DNA from: Metabacillus rhizolycopersici
GTDB lineage: Bacteria; Bacillota; Bacilli; Bacillales; Bacillaceae
Reading direction: 5' to 3'
DNA: 29,718 bases
NCBI RefSeq assembly: GCF_020075705.1
Contig: NZ_JAIQUM010000064.1
Span: 1 to 29,718, forward strand
In this document: piece by piece, positions 22,723 to 29,718 of the stretch
Numbering within the stretch: position 1 is the first letter of the stretch
How the letters are laid out: every line of letters starts with the position of its first letter
Made by a program: the position numbers and the translations under genes
The notes under the pieces: generated by a model
The model's input: the letters and a program-made list of their open reading frames with translations, nothing else
Database searches by the model: none
Told to the model about the DNA's origin: nothing

Positions 22723-23892
22723 TTAGACAACCTCCCGACCAAGAATAAGTGTGGTATGGCTGGACATAATCCCACCCTGGCCATGAACAAGTGCTACCTT
22801 TGCATTGGGCACTTGCCGTACCCCAGCCTGGTGCCTGAGCTGAGTGACAGCCTCTGTTAGGGCGAACATAGAACCAGGATTACCTGGATGACAATGTGAC
22901 AGGAGACCTCCGTGCGTATTGACTGGAAGGGAGCCTCCAAGTTCAATCTCTCCGCTTTCCACAAACGCGCCGCCTTCTCCTTTTTCACAAAAACCAAGGT
23001 CTTCAAGTTCTATTAATACAGTTGGTGTAAAGCAATCATATAGTTGAGCAAAATCAATTTCATCTGGACCAATACCGGCCATTTCGTAAGCACGCTTTCC
23101 AGATTCTACAGCTGCAGAAGTAGTGAGGCTACGTGCTTGGCTAATATGTTCATGTCCATGCCCTTCACCAACACCGAGTAAGTAGACTGGATGATCGGGG
23201 TATTCGACAGCCCGTTCTGCGGAAGTTAGAATGACAGCAGAACCGCCATCTGATATTAGTGAGCATTCCAAAAGGTGTAACGGGTCTGCAATCATACGAG
23301 ATTTTAAGACATCATCGACAGTTATTAGCTCGCGCATTTGAGCATGAGGATGTAAGTTAGCGTGTTTACGAGCGGCGACAGATATAGCAGCAAGTTGTTC
23401 GGGCGTTGTACCATATTTCTCCATATGTGCTTTGGCAATAAGAGCATAATAAGCAGGGATCGTTGGGCCATATGGTAATTCAAACTGTTTATGTCCCGTA
23501 GAGACTTGTGCTGCCATCGCCTGCTCTTTTGTTAATCCACTATGAAGGCTGTCTGCCATTGTTATTAACACTGTATCGCAAACTCCTGTTAAAATAGCGG
23601 AAGCTGCATGGTGCAAGACCGAAAACGTTGTTCCCCCTCCTGTCCCAACACTCATGCAATATTTAGGGTAAATTTGCAAATACTCTGCGATCGCCTCTGC
23701 GTGATACAGCATTGGTTCAGCCATGGAATTACAGGTAATTAATCCATCGACCTTATCTTTACTAATCCCTGCATCATCTAATGCTTTTAATGCTGCATCA
23801 ATACATAGCTGTGTTGCTGATAGATGGGGAACAATACCAACTTCCGTGTCAGCTGCCCCGACAATCGCTACTTTTCCGCGTAATGTCTGCAT
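22723..23892 (-). CDS. SCP-x/Ltp2-type thiolase-like protein
   Basis: A 389-aa thiolase-fold protein of the lipid-transfer (SCP-x) type. The usual NxxCA(S/T)G nucleophile region reads SVGTGGGTTFSVLHHA at about 81-96, with no Cys at the expected place. The C-terminal Cys loop is VHGQGGIMSSHTT, also without Cys. NTHGGLLSHCHPGNPG keeps the CoA-binding/His loop, and IDFAQLYDCFTPTVLIELED has the conserved Tyr/Asp block. Loss of both cysteines fits Ltp2-like retro-aldolases better than true thiolases. It is coupled to the DUF35 gene downstream and lies 41 bases after ligase 1. AAGAGGA precedes ATG 23892. The role would be C-C cleavage or condensation of a CoA-bound intermediate. Confidence 0.85.
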   Translation of the reverse strand: MQTLRGKVAIVGAADTEVGIVPHLSATQLCIDAALKALDDAGISKDKVDGLITCNSMAEPMLYHAEAIAEYLQIYPKYCMSVGTGGGTTFSVLHHAASAILTGVCDTVLITMADSLHSGLTKEQAMAAQVSTGHKQFELPYGPTIPAYYALIAKAHMEKYGTTPEQLAAISVAARKHANLHPHAQMRELITVDDVLKSRMIADPLHLLECSLISDGGSAVILTSAERAVEYPDHPVYLLGVGEGHGHEHISQARSLTTSAAVESGKRAYEMAGIGPDEIDFAQLYDCFTPTVLIELEDLGFCEKGEGGAFVESGEIELGGSLPVNTHGGLLSHCHPGNPGSMFALTEAVTQLRHQAGVRQVPNAKVALVHGQGGIMSSHTTLILGREVV

Positions 23893-23933
23893 GCTATTCC
23901 TCTTTTCTTATCAATAAATAAAAGAACAAGTGT

Positions 23934-25520
23934 TTACCGTTTTACTTGGTAGCCTACATGTTCACGATCCCACGTATCTGATGTGATCCCTTCAGAACGC
24001 AATTTGTATTTTTCTACCCTTTGGGAAGGTGTTCTCGGCAATTCTGTTACGTAACGGATATAACGAGGTATTGCGAAATGAGCCATACGTGTTTGACAAA
24101 ACTCGAGAAGATCTTCTGGTGCAACGGTTTCTCCTGCTTTTAGGATCACAACTGCAAGTACTTCCTCTTCAGACAGTTCAGATGGAACTCCGATAATGGC
24201 TGCTTCCAATACCTTAGGATGATCGTTCATTACACGCTCGATCTCATAGGACGAAATGTTTTCACCACGCCTGCGAACAACATCTTTTTTTCTGTCGATA
24301 AAATAAAGATAGCCATCTTTATCGAAACGGCCCGTATCTCCAGTATGAAACCAGAGGTTTTGCCATGACTTGACGGTTGCCTCTGAATTCCCATAATAAT
24401 CGGTAAACATAATTCCTGGCTTTTTTGGGCGGACAACGATTTCGCCGCTCTTGCCAACAGGACAAGGGAATCCATTTTCATCATGTATTTCTACTTCAAA
24501 AATCGGCCTTATCTTACCACATGCACCTTTTCGAAAATTTTCAGCAGGATTTGCTGCTACAGTGCCTAATTCGGTTGACCCGTACACTTCAGAGATTTGC
24601 ACGTGAAAACGGGTTTGAAAATCTTCATAAATTTCCTTCGGAGTTGGCGCACCATATGCTTTTCGAACAAGATGATCTGCATCTTGAGCACATTCCTTTT
24701 GTTTCATTAGGATTGTTAACATAGACCCCATAAAGTTAAAGGCCGTAATCTTTTCCCTGCGGCAGATATCCCAAAATTTTGAAGCAGAAAATCGATTATG
24801 CATGACAACCCCGCAACCAACGATTAGAGCGACAAGGACGGTCGTATAACGTGCGTTTACATGAAATAATGGAAAAACAGTAAACAAGCGATCTTCCGGA
24901 TTATATTCCATTACTTCACATGCTGTTTTCGCAACGCTAAAATTCGCACTATGGGTAAGGACGACACCTTTTGACGGTCCAGTTGTCCCTGATGTAAAGA
25001 GGATGAGAGATGGATCACTCGGTTTCATTTGACGATCTACACATTCATCACTTGCTTCAGAGAGAAGTTTTTCAAAGGAATACCAAGTAAATCGGTTCGA
25101 TTTTATTTGTTGTTCATCTCCGACTACAATCACATGGCGGAGATATTCAAGCTGTGCGGAGATTTCATTTAGTCGATCCACCCATTGTGCTGAAATGACA
25201 AGTGCCTGACATTCTGCTTTGTTAAGAATATAAACTAGTAAATCACCTCGAAACGCTACATTAATCGGAACTTCAATCACACCGAGTCTAGCAAGTCCCA
25301 GCCAGGTTATCAAAAATTCTGGGCTGTTTGGCAGCATAACCGCACACGTATCTGCTTTGTTCAATCCTAGAGATAATGCTAGATTCGCAAGCTGATTCCC
25401 TTTTTGGTGAAATTCTTGATAGGTAAGATCACCACTCTCAAAACGTACAAATCGTTCATTTGGTCTCATTTTGGCCCGATATGCAACAATTTCGCCAAAT
25501 GTCTCTGGTCCGTTATACAT
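23934..25520 (-). CDS. AMP-forming acyl-CoA ligase, copy 1
   Basis: A 528-aa ANL-superfamily ligase that activates a carboxylic acid to its CoA thioester using ATP. Core motifs: the phosphate loop LFTSGTTGPSKG at about 174-185, the A5 motif EVYGSTELG, the A7 motif WFHTGDTG with DGYLYFIDRKKD, the hinge RRGENISSYEIE and the catalytic Lys region RVEKYKLR near the C-terminus. The layout is like crotonobetaine/carnitine- or cyclohexanecarboxylate-type ligases. GGAGGATAAAAA precedes ATG. It is about two-thirds identical by eye to the next gene upstream, 57 bases away, and both are exactly 528 aa, so they arose by tandem duplication. Substrate unknown. Confidence 0.9.
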   Translation of the reverse strand: MYNGPETFGEIVAYRAKMRPNERFVRFESGDLTYQEFHQKGNQLANLALSLGLNKADTCAVMLPNSPEFLITWLGLARLGVIEVPINVAFRGDLLVYILNKAECQALVISAQWVDRLNEISAQLEYLRHVIVVGDEQQIKSNRFTWYSFEKLLSEASDECVDRQMKPSDPSLILFTSGTTGPSKGVVLTHSANFSVAKTACEVMEYNPEDRLFTVFPLFHVNARYTTVLVALIVGCGVVMHNRFSASKFWDICRREKITAFNFMGSMLTILMKQKECAQDADHLVRKAYGAPTPKEIYEDFQTRFHVQISEVYGSTELGTVAANPAENFRKGACGKIRPIFEVEIHDENGFPCPVGKSGEIVVRPKKPGIMFTDYYGNSEATVKSWQNLWFHTGDTGRFDKDGYLYFIDRKKDVVRRRGENISSYEIERVMNDHPKVLEAAIIGVPSELSEEEVLAVVILKAGETVAPEDLLEFCQTRMAHFAIPRYIRYVTELPRTPSQRVEKYKLRSEGITSDTWDREHVGYQVKR

Positions 25521-25577
25521 TTTTTATCCTCCAGTTGACATAATGAAGTTATATTAAACTATGTTTATAAAAGCTTA

Positions 25578-27164
25578 TTAACGAATAACTTTATATCTAG
25601 TAAACTCACGATCCCATGTATCTTCCGTCACACCTTCTTTCCTAAGCTTATATTTCTCTACTCTTTGTGAAGGTGTTCTTGGCAGCTCTTTCACAAAGCG
25701 GACATATCGAGGGACAGCGAAATGAGCCATTCGAGTCTGGCAAAAATCGAGTAATTCCTCAGGTGAAAGAGCTTCCCCTTCTTTTACATTTACAACAGCA
25801 AGTACTTCTTCCTCTGAAAGTTCTGATGGTACACCGATGACTGCTGATTCAAGAATTTTCGGATGTTTATTTAAAACACGTTCAATTTCATAGGATGAAA
25901 TGTTTTCGCCTCTTCTCCTCACAACATCCTTCCTCCGATCGACAAAGTAGAAATATCCATCTTCATCCATATAACCGCTATCACCTGTGTGAAACCATAG
26001 ATTTCCCCATGATTTTACCGTTTCCACAGGCATACCGTAATATCCTGAGAACAAAACCCAAGGCTCCTTAGGGCGGACAACAATTTCACCTGTTATGCCA
26101 GGCGGGCATGGTTCATCATTGTCATCATGAATCTCAACCTCATAGATTGGAACAGCTTTACCACAAGACCCTTTACGAAATGAGTCTGCACGATTGACTG
26201 TTGCTAATCCAACTTCTGTTGAACCATATGCTTCTGTGATTTTCACATTGAATCGTTTTTGAAAATCCTCATAGATTTCCAGTGGTGCAGGCGCACCTTG
26301 AATCATCCGCACAGGATTATCTGCATCATCTGGCCGTTCTGGTTGCTTCATCAAAATCGTAAGAAGTGATCCCATGTAATTAAAACAAGTGATTTTCTCT
26401 CTTCGGCAAATATCCCAAAAATTCGAGGCAGAAAAGCGATTATGCATGACGACATCACAATCGGCAATCAGTGCAACAAGAATCGTGGTATAACGTGCAT
26501 TGACGTGAAATAAAGGAAAAACAGTATATAAACGATCGTCAGGTCCATAATTCATAAGGTCACAAGCAGTCCTAGCAAGACTAAAATTCGCACGATGTGC
26601 AAGAATGGCCCCTTTGGATGGACCGGTCGTGCCTGAGGTAAAAAGAATGAGAGATGGATCACTAGGTTTGATTTCAACATCTATTTCAGCTTCATTTGCA
26701 TTAGACATAAGATTTTCATAGGAATACCAAGTGATGTGGCCATCTTCCCTCTCATACTTATCGCCAACCACTAGAACGTGGCGAAGATGTACGAGCTCAG
26801 GGGATATGTCCCTTATTCGGTCCATCCATTGTGAGGAAATGACGAGTGCCTTGCATTTTGCCTTGTTTAGGATATAGGCAAGCAACTCACCTTTATATGC
26901 AATATTAATTGGAACCTCTATGACTCCAAGTCGGGCAATCCCTAACCATGTAACTAAAAATTCCGGACAATTCGGCAGCATAACTGCACATGTATCGCTC
27001 TTGGCAAGACCTAGAGACGACATAATGTTAGCAACTTTGTTCCCGCCGCGATGATACTCACTATATGTTAGTTCATCATTTTCAAACTTAACAAAACATG
27101 CGCTTGGCTTTGACATCGCACGATCCTTAACAATTTCACCAAAAGTTTCGAGTCCGCTATACAT
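25578..27164 (-). CDS. AMP-forming acyl-CoA ligase, copy 2
   Basis: Paralogue of copy 1 with the same length and motif set: LFTSGTTGPSKGAILAH, EAYGSTEVG, WFHTGDSGYMDEDGYFYFVD, RRGENISSYEIE and RVEKYKLR. Differences concentrate in the acyl-pocket region between the phosphate loop and the A5 motif (for instance MIQGAPAPLEIYEDF against KAYGAPTPKEIYEDF), which suggests a different acid. AGGAGGATAAA precedes ATG. It is the second gene of the operon, after ALDH and a stem-loop, so the acid made by ALDH could be its direct substrate. Confidence 0.9.
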   Translation of the reverse strand: MYSGLETFGEIVKDRAMSKPSACFVKFENDELTYSEYHRGGNKVANIMSSLGLAKSDTCAVMLPNCPEFLVTWLGIARLGVIEVPINIAYKGELLAYILNKAKCKALVISSQWMDRIRDISPELVHLRHVLVVGDKYEREDGHITWYSYENLMSNANEAEIDVEIKPSDPSLILFTSGTTGPSKGAILAHRANFSLARTACDLMNYGPDDRLYTVFPLFHVNARYTTILVALIADCDVVMHNRFSASNFWDICRREKITCFNYMGSLLTILMKQPERPDDADNPVRMIQGAPAPLEIYEDFQKRFNVKITEAYGSTEVGLATVNRADSFRKGSCGKAVPIYEVEIHDDNDEPCPPGITGEIVVRPKEPWVLFSGYYGMPVETVKSWGNLWFHTGDSGYMDEDGYFYFVDRRKDVVRRRGENISSYEIERVLNKHPKILESAVIGVPSELSEEEVLAVVNVKEGEALSPEELLDFCQTRMAHFAVPRYVRFVKELPRTPSQRVEKYKLRKEGVTEDTWDREFTRYKVIR

Positions 27165-27222
27165 TTTATCCTCCTATGAAACTAGCTTTAAAAAGATTTC
27201 ATTTTACGAGAAGGCAATTTTT

Positions 27223-27260
27223 ATCACCTCAGGTATCGCTAAAAGGAGACCCGAGGTGAT
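27223..27260. other. Stem-loop between ALDH and ligase genes
   Basis: A 12-bp stem (ATCACCTCAGGT with ACCCGAGGTGAT, one G-U pair) and a 14-nt loop lie in the 110-base gap. On the minus strand it is followed by AAAAATT and not a U-run, so it is probably an mRNA processing or partial attenuation site setting ALDH apart from the downstream genes. Confidence 0.55.
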
Positions 27261-27274
27261 TATTAACGTCATGT

Positions 27275-28768
27275 TTAATCCAAATTCACCCAAATATTTT
27301 TAATCTCTGTATACATATCAATGGAAGCCGCGCCGTTTTCTCTACCTAGTCCGCTTTGTTTATAGCCACCAAAAGGTGAACCAGGTTCTGTAATATTGTA
27401 CGTGTTGATCCAAACATTCCCTGTTCGCAGCGCATGGGCTACTTTATGAGCTTTGCGGATATCTGTTGTACAAATCCCTCCACCCAATCCATAAACCGTA
27501 TTATTTGCTTGTTTAATCACTTCATCGATATCATCAAATGGCATAGCTGAAACCACTGGACCAAAAATCTCCTCTTTTGCAATAGTCATTTCGCTATGTA
27601 CGTTTGCCATAACAGTTGGTTTGACAAAATGGCCATTTGCTAAATCAGCTTCTCTCGCATCACCGCCGATCAGCATTTCAGCCCCTTCTTTCAGTCCGAT
27701 ATCCAAATAGTTTAAGACACGTTCTTTCTGTTTGGACGAAATAAGCGGTCCAATGACGGTATCATTGTCAAACCCATTGCCTACTTTATAGTTTTTTGAG
27801 TACTCAGCTAAGTCAGCTAAAAATTTATCGTAAATACCATTTTGTATATATAGCCTTGAACCAGCAAAACAAACTTGGCCTGAGTTAAAAAAGATGGAAT
27901 TCGCTGCATTGGCAAGAGCAGTTTCGTAATCAGCATCATCAAAAATAATATGTGCTGATTTACCGCCTAGTTCAAGTGTTACTTTTTTAATATTCACTGC
28001 ACTATTTTGAATGATTTGTTTACCCACACTTGTTGAACCCGTAAAGGCAATTTTATCGACATCTGTGTGTGATGCTAAAGCAGCACCTACAGTTGTACCG
28101 TAGCCAGTGACAATGTTGACAACTCCATCAGGGAACCCGGCCTCTTGTACCAGTTCAGCAAATCGCAGCAAACTAATTGGTGTTTCTTCAGACGGCTTTA
28201 CAATCACCGTATTTCCGACTGCAAGTGGTGCTGAGATTTTCATAATGGCATTCATTAATGGTGCATTCCACGGAACAATTCCCGCACAAACGCCAATCGG
28301 TTCACGAATGGTATAGTTAAAAATGTTTCCTGGTGTGGAGGAAGGAATCGTTTCTCCTGTTATTTTCGTTGCCCACCCAGCATAATAACGGAAATTATCG
28401 GCTGCAGCTGCTGCAAATCCTCTTGTTAATGAAACTGGCTGTCCGTAATCAAGCGTATCTAAATGAGCTAACTCTTCAGCGTTTTCTTCGATTAAATCGG
28501 CTAATTTAAGAATAAGCCTTGCTCGTTCATTTGGTTTCATTTTCGGCCATGGACCTTCTTCAAACGCTTTACGTGCCGCTGCGACGGCAAGATCAACATC
28601 TCCTTTGTCTCCTTCTGCCGCTGTCGTTATTAATTCTCCGGTAGCTGGATTTCTAATTTCTGTTCGTTTCCCAGAAATTGCATCTACCCATCTACCTCCA
28701 ATTAACATTTTTAACGGTTTTGATGTAAACTGAATGGCCTTTGAATTTAATGCAATTAAAGTGGACAT
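27275..28768 (-). CDS. NAD(P)-dependent aldehyde dehydrogenase
   Basis: A 497-aa ALDH-superfamily enzyme that oxidises an aldehyde to the acid. Visible parts are the cofactor region VPWNAPLMNAIMKISAPLAV with the Lys of VIVKPSEETP, FTGSTSVGK, the general-base Glu266 in LELGGKS, the nucleophile Cys300 in NSGQVCFAGSRL, and EEIFGPVV. Length and spacing are typical of class 1/2 and plant-BADH-like enzymes. GGGGGAA precedes ATG. It is the first gene of the operon, under a promoter overlapped by a cre box and flanked by paired TTGTACA boxes. It is expected to feed the acyl-CoA ligases. Confidence 0.93.
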   Translation of the reverse strand: MSTLIALNSKAIQFTSKPLKMLIGGRWVDAISGKRTEIRNPATGELITTAAEGDKGDVDLAVAAARKAFEEGPWPKMKPNERARLILKLADLIEENAEELAHLDTLDYGQPVSLTRGFAAAAADNFRYYAGWATKITGETIPSSTPGNIFNYTIREPIGVCAGIVPWNAPLMNAIMKISAPLAVGNTVIVKPSEETPISLLRFAELVQEAGFPDGVVNIVTGYGTTVGAALASHTDVDKIAFTGSTSVGKQIIQNSAVNIKKVTLELGGKSAHIIFDDADYETALANAANSIFFNSGQVCFAGSRLYIQNGIYDKFLADLAEYSKNYKVGNGFDNDTVIGPLISSKQKERVLNYLDIGLKEGAEMLIGGDAREADLANGHFVKPTVMANVHSEMTIAKEEIFGPVVSAMPFDDIDEVIKQANNTVYGLGGGICTTDIRKAHKVAHALRTGNVWINTYNITEPGSPFGGYKQSGLGRENGAASIDMYTEIKNIWVNLD

Positions 28769-28820
28769 TACGAATTCCCCCTTTTAAAATGAGAACAATT
28801 AACATAAGAAAATATCCTGT

Positions 28821-28885
28821 TTGTACATTCATTATAAAAATATTTGAAAGCGTTTCCAATAGTCAAAATAGTAATAATTGTACAA
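28821..28885. promoter_or_regulatory. Divergent control region: ALDH promoter, cre box, TetR boxes
   Basis: On the minus strand TTGGAA (28854-28859), a 17-bp spacer and TATAAT (28831-28836) form the operon promoter. TGAAAGCGTTTCCA at 28845-28858 matches the CcpA cre consensus in 13 of 14 positions and lies between and over these elements, so bound CcpA would block polymerase. Two 14-bp boxes face each other: TTGTACATTCATTA (28821-28834) and the complement of TTGTACAATTATTA (28872-28885), 12 of 14 identical. They cover both divergent promoters and are the best candidates for sites of the TetR-type regulator. Confidence 0.7.
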
Positions 28886-28888
28886 AAC

Positions 28889-28915
28889 TTAACAGATTCG
28901 TATATATTGTATAAT
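28889..28915 (+). promoter_or_regulatory. Promoter of the TetR gene
   Basis: TATAAT at 28910-28915 with TTAACA at 28889-28894 (15-bp spacer, short) or a weaker -35 at 17 bp, 34 bases before the start codon. Confidence 0.5.
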
Positions 28916-28948
28916 AGAGAGAAATTTTCTTGGAAAGAGGGTATGAAG

Positions 28949-29539
28949 ATGAACACTGCGGCTACTAAAAAGGTCGTACGCTCAAAAAAATTATTTAGGC
29001 ACACCCTATTAACTTTACTTAAGAAAAAACACTTTGACGAGGTTACGATAACAGAAATCGTAAAGGAAGCTGGCTATAATCGAGGAACCTTTTATTTTCA
29101 CTACGAACAAAAGGAAGATTTATTACAAGAAATCATTGACGACGTGTTTTATGAGTTACAAAAAGCCTTTAGACATGTATATTTGAAATATGATAAGGAA
29201 GTAAACATATTAGAGCTTTCCACAATTGCTTTATTTGATCACTTTATCGACTACAAGGAATTTTATCAAATCATGCTAGGAGGAAATATTAACCATAATT
29301 TCCGGGATAAAATGATTGATACAATGAAAAAGCACTTTAGGGAAGATATTGATTTCACTGCAAATGATGTAGATTCAAACATCGACATCGAGCTTTTTTA
29401 TACATATCGTGTTAGCGGAATGATTGGCCTCATATTAGAATGGATAAATAATGACTTCAATCACTCTAAGGATTATATGGCAGAACAGATTGTTAAAATT
29501 GCAACGTTTTATACGCAGAAGGTGTATATTAAGAAGTGA
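28949..29539 (+). CDS. TetR-family transcriptional regulator
   Basis: A 196-aa regulator with an N-terminal helix-turn-helix (HFDEVTITEIVKEAGYNRGT followed by FYFHYEQKEDLL), the TetR signature, and a C-terminal ligand-binding half rich in aromatic residues. The frame opens at 28844, but ATG 28949 is preferred: AAAGAGGG lies 7 bases before it, while the ATG at 28943 is too close and the earlier part overlaps the promoter. It is divergent from the ALDH operon and probably represses it, with release by a pathway intermediate such as an acyl-CoA. A stem-loop and a terminator follow. Confidence 0.9.
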   Translation: MNTAATKKVVRSKKLFRHTLLTLLKKKHFDEVTITEIVKEAGYNRGTFYFHYEQKEDLLQEIIDDVFYELQKAFRHVYLKYDKEVNILELSTIALFDHFIDYKEFYQIMLGGNINHNFRDKMIDTMKKHFREDIDFTANDVDSNIDIELFYTYRVSGMIGLILEWINNDFNHSKDYMAEQIVKIATFYTQKVYIKK

Positions 29540-29546
29540 AAACGCG

Positions 29547-29591
29547 GGACGGTTCTTCTGTTTATATTTAAGCAAACAGCAGAACCGTCCA
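29547..29591. repeat. Inverted repeat with GGACGGTTCT arms
   Basis: GGACGGTTCT-T-CTGTTT pairs with AAACAG-C-AGAACCGTCC around a short AT-rich loop. No U-run follows. Similar GGACGGTTCTTCTGTTT-type repeats recur in Bacillus genomes near gene ends. Confidence 0.6.
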
Positions 29592-29655
29592 AGACCACTG
29601 AAAAAGTGTTCACTTTGAACGATTTACAGGTATTTCCACGTGTATATAGTAATGA

Positions 29656-29702
29656 AAAGGAGTTGATCATCTACATATAGTAGGTAATCAACTTCTTTTT
29701 TT
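29656..29702 (+). terminator. Intrinsic terminator after the TetR gene
   Basis: AAGGAGTTGAT pairs with ATCAACTTCTT (one G-U), with an inner CTAC/GTAG stem, and is followed by a run of eight T. It is the first good U-run terminator after the TetR gene. Confidence 0.7.
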
Positions 29703-29718
29703 CTTTCAATGAACTTTT

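Noticed and set aside
28844..28948. N-terminal extension of the TetR protein
   Set aside because: It would overlap the -10 element and cre box. The ATG at 28949 has a properly spaced ribosome binding site and begins the usual TetR N-terminus.

Overview
The window looks like a chromosomal segment of a low-GC Gram-positive of the Bacillaceae (Bacillus in the wide sense). Signs are the AT-rich intergenic DNA, strong AGGAGG-type ribosome binding sites, intrinsic terminators with U-runs, CcpA-type cre boxes, a lipoprotein with a classical lipobox, and the GC-rich palindromic repeat element common in Bacillus genomes. No rRNA, tRNA, CRISPR array or intact insertion sequence was seen.

Layout. (1) 1-3600: an NAD(P)-binding SDR/NmrA-like protein and an MFS efflux pump on the minus strand, divergent from an AraC-type regulator. 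The regulator's 5' region is present as a decayed second copy at 216-374. (2) 3697-5408: a Bacillus palindromic repeat, then a two-gene redox unit: a cytochrome P460-type haem lipoprotein and a DUF4405 membrane cytochrome. (3) 5409-6219: gene-free, with a decayed duplicate of a small-gene leader and an orphan terminator. (4) 6220-11416: an EamA permease, an alpha/beta hydrolase and a Cas4-like nuclease/XPD-type helicase fusion. (5) 11780-14567: a zincin-like protein without its HExxH motif, an open frame with no start codon, two frameshifted pseudogenes, and an intact DDAH/YkgA-like amidinohydrolase. (6) 14568-18935: a GAF-LuxR regulator behind a cre box, then a minus-strand set of SnoaL-like protein, Baeyer-Villiger monooxygenase (BVMO) and HSL-type esterase/lactonase. 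(7) 19000-21160: a graveyard of minus-strand gene fragments with two intact small ORFs (48 aa and 31 aa). (8) 21161-28768: a six-gene minus-strand operon of aldehyde dehydrogenase, two tandem paralogous acyl-CoA ligases, thiolase-like protein, DUF35 zinc-ribbon/OB protein and Zn-alcohol dehydrogenase. A TetR regulator is divergent from it.

How the genes may work together (inference). Regions 6 and 8 contain nearly every step of an alcohol -> ketone -> ester/lactone -> hydroxyacid/aldehyde -> acid -> acyl-CoA -> chain-cleavage route: Zn-ADH, BVMO, esterase, ALDH, CoA ligases and thiolase-like/DUF35 pair. The thiolase-like protein lacks the usual nucleophilic cysteine, so the pair may be a retro-aldolase of the Ltp2/ChsH2 kind rather than a true thiolase. 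Control seems to be by a TetR repressor (paired TTGTACA boxes) and by carbon catabolite repression: one cre lies across the ALDH promoter and another upstream of the LuxR gene. The substrate cannot be read from the sequence; a cyclic or branched ketone, terpenoid or sterol-like compound are all possible.
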